Shown here piece by piece: positions 63,105-64,000 of a stretch of DNA of 64,000 nt. The stretch's first letter is position 1. The number at the start of each line of letters is the position of its first letter. This DNA is from Neisseria canis. Lineage in GTDB: Bacteria > Pseudomonadota > Gammaproteobacteria > Burkholderiales > Neisseriaceae. The notes beneath the pieces were generated by a model that saw nothing but the letters and a program-made list of their open reading frames with translations, was not told where the DNA came from and did no database searches. Position numbers and translations under genes: made by a program. The DNA is taken from NCBI RefSeq assembly GCF_900636765.1, contig NZ_LR134313.1:1240001-1304000 (forward strand). Reading direction: 5' to 3'.

Positions 63105-64000
63105 ATGACGCCTGAAACGAAAAAACTGCTGAAAATCACGGACACTGCTGCGCAGAAGCTGGAAAAGCTCGGCTTGCACAGCGCGTGGGACGTGGTGCTG
63201 CATTTGCCGCTGCGTTATGAAGATGAAACGCATATTACGCCGATTGCGGATGCGCCTTTGGGCGTGTCTTGCCAAGTTGAAGGCGTGGTAGTGCGGCAGG
63301 ATGTTCAGTTTAAGCCGCGCAAGCAGCTGATTGTGCAGATTCGGGATGATGCGGGCAAAGTGTTGTTTTTGCGGTTTATTCATTTTTATGCCAGCACCCA
63401 GAAGCAGCTGGCGCAGGGGCGGCGGGTGCGTGCGGTGGGGGAAATCAAGCACGGTTTTTTCGGCAATGAGATGATTCACCCGAAAATCAGGGATGCGGAA
63501 AACACAGGCCTGTCTGAAAGCCTCACGCCGGTTTATCCCACGGTAAACGGCCTGAACCAGCCCACTTTGCGCCGCATCATTCAAACGGCGCTTGATGCGG
63601 TGTCGCTGCATGATACTTTGCCGGACGCTTTATTATCCGAATTGAAGCTGCCCGGCCTGGCCGAAAGCCTGCGCCTGTTGCATGCGCCGCCGCCGGAATA
63701 CAGCATCACGCGCTTGGCCGACGGTGCTTTGCCCGCGTGGCAGCGGTTGAAGTTTGATGAATTGCTGGCGCAGCAGCTGTCCATGCGGTTTGCCCGTCAA
63801 AAGCGTATCAACGGGCAGGCGAAACCTTTGCACGGCGATGGCAGTCTGAGCGGTAAACTGTTGGCAAATCTGCCGTTTGGGTTGACCGGCGCGCAAAAGC
63901 GGATGCTGGACGAAATCCGCTCGGATATGCGGCAGCCGCACCCGATGCACCGCCTGCTGCAAGGCGATGTGGGCAGCGGGAAAACCATTGTGGCGGCTTT
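63105..64000 (+). CDS. recG: ATP-dependent DNA helicase RecG (3' partial)
   Basis: The first 298 residues are visible; the gene runs off the right edge. The N-terminal wedge/OB domain (about 45-150) has LHLPLRYEDET and HPKIRDAE. The helicase part starts LPFGLTGAQKRMLDEI (Q-motif region) and Walker A GDVGSGKT lies at the edge. RecG reverses stalled forks and processes Holliday junctions. A DUS-like GGCCTGTCTGAAAG lies inside near 63509. Confidence 0.93.
   Translation, partial: MTPETKKLLKITDTAAQKLEKLGLHSAWDVVLHLPLRYEDETHITPIADAPLGVSCQVEGVVVRQDVQFKPRKQLIVQIRDDAGKVLFLRFIHFYASTQKQLAQGRRVRAVGEIKHGFFGNEMIHPKIRDAENTGLSESLTPVYPTVNGLNQPTLRRIIQTALDAVSLHDTLPDALLSELKLPGLAESLRLLHAPPPEYSITRLADGALPAWQRLKFDELLAQQLSMRFARQKRINGQAKPLHGDGSLSGKLLANLPFGLTGAQKRMLDEIRSDMRQPHPMHRLLQGDVGSGKTIVAA

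Overview
The window is chromosomal DNA of a Neisseria-type betaproteobacterium. Nearly every intergenic gap carries the 12-mer TGCCTGTCTGAA, mostly as inverted pairs that form terminators. From memory this is the 'TG-wad' dialect of the Neisseriaceae DNA uptake sequence (DUS), associated with N. wadsworthii and N. shayeganii. Gene content agrees: PilB-type MsrAB, zur next to a CobW GTPase, scattered trp genes, and malate synthase G.

Layout. (1) From the left edge to about 6.83 kb lies the right part of an integrated, satellite-like mobile element: AlpA-type regulator, HTH protein, shortened KilA-N protein, P4-type zinc-finger/Toprim primase, DUF927 ATPase, an iteron cluster that may be its origin, and an att-like right end. 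It carries DUS of another dialect. No integrase is in view. (2) 6.9-17.4 kb is core: ClsC-like phospholipase D, OmpA-type lipoprotein, DUF815 ATPase, msrAB, nusB, ribH, a DMT exporter, trpF and trpB. (3) 17.5-19.6 kb is an AT-rich acquired cassette: a clavaminate-synthase/AsnO-like Fe(II)/2-oxoglutarate oxygenase and a TSUP permease. (4) 19.6-30.7 kb is core: cobW-zur, ydfG, a class II cytochrome c, prmA, accB-accC and leuA. The leuA frame carries an N-terminal helix-turn-helix extension. (5) 31.2-34.8 kb is the most unusual region: four small secreted proteins with a shared repeat, a CsgG/HfaB-type outer-membrane lipoprotein, and a periplasmic partner. It looks like an undescribed curli/holdfast-like secretion and surface-assembly system. 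(6) 34.9-64 kb is core: yebC, pssA, dld, glcB, rlmL, a pseudouridine synthase, grxB, relA, thyA, gdhA, yajC-secD-secF, grpE-dnaK with matching sigma-32-like promoters, rng, fpr, a HAD protein and the start of recG.

No rRNA, CRISPR array, IS transposase or complete tRNA gene was recognised. A TATAGT-ended miniature repeat family and an associated palindromic repeat recur between genes.
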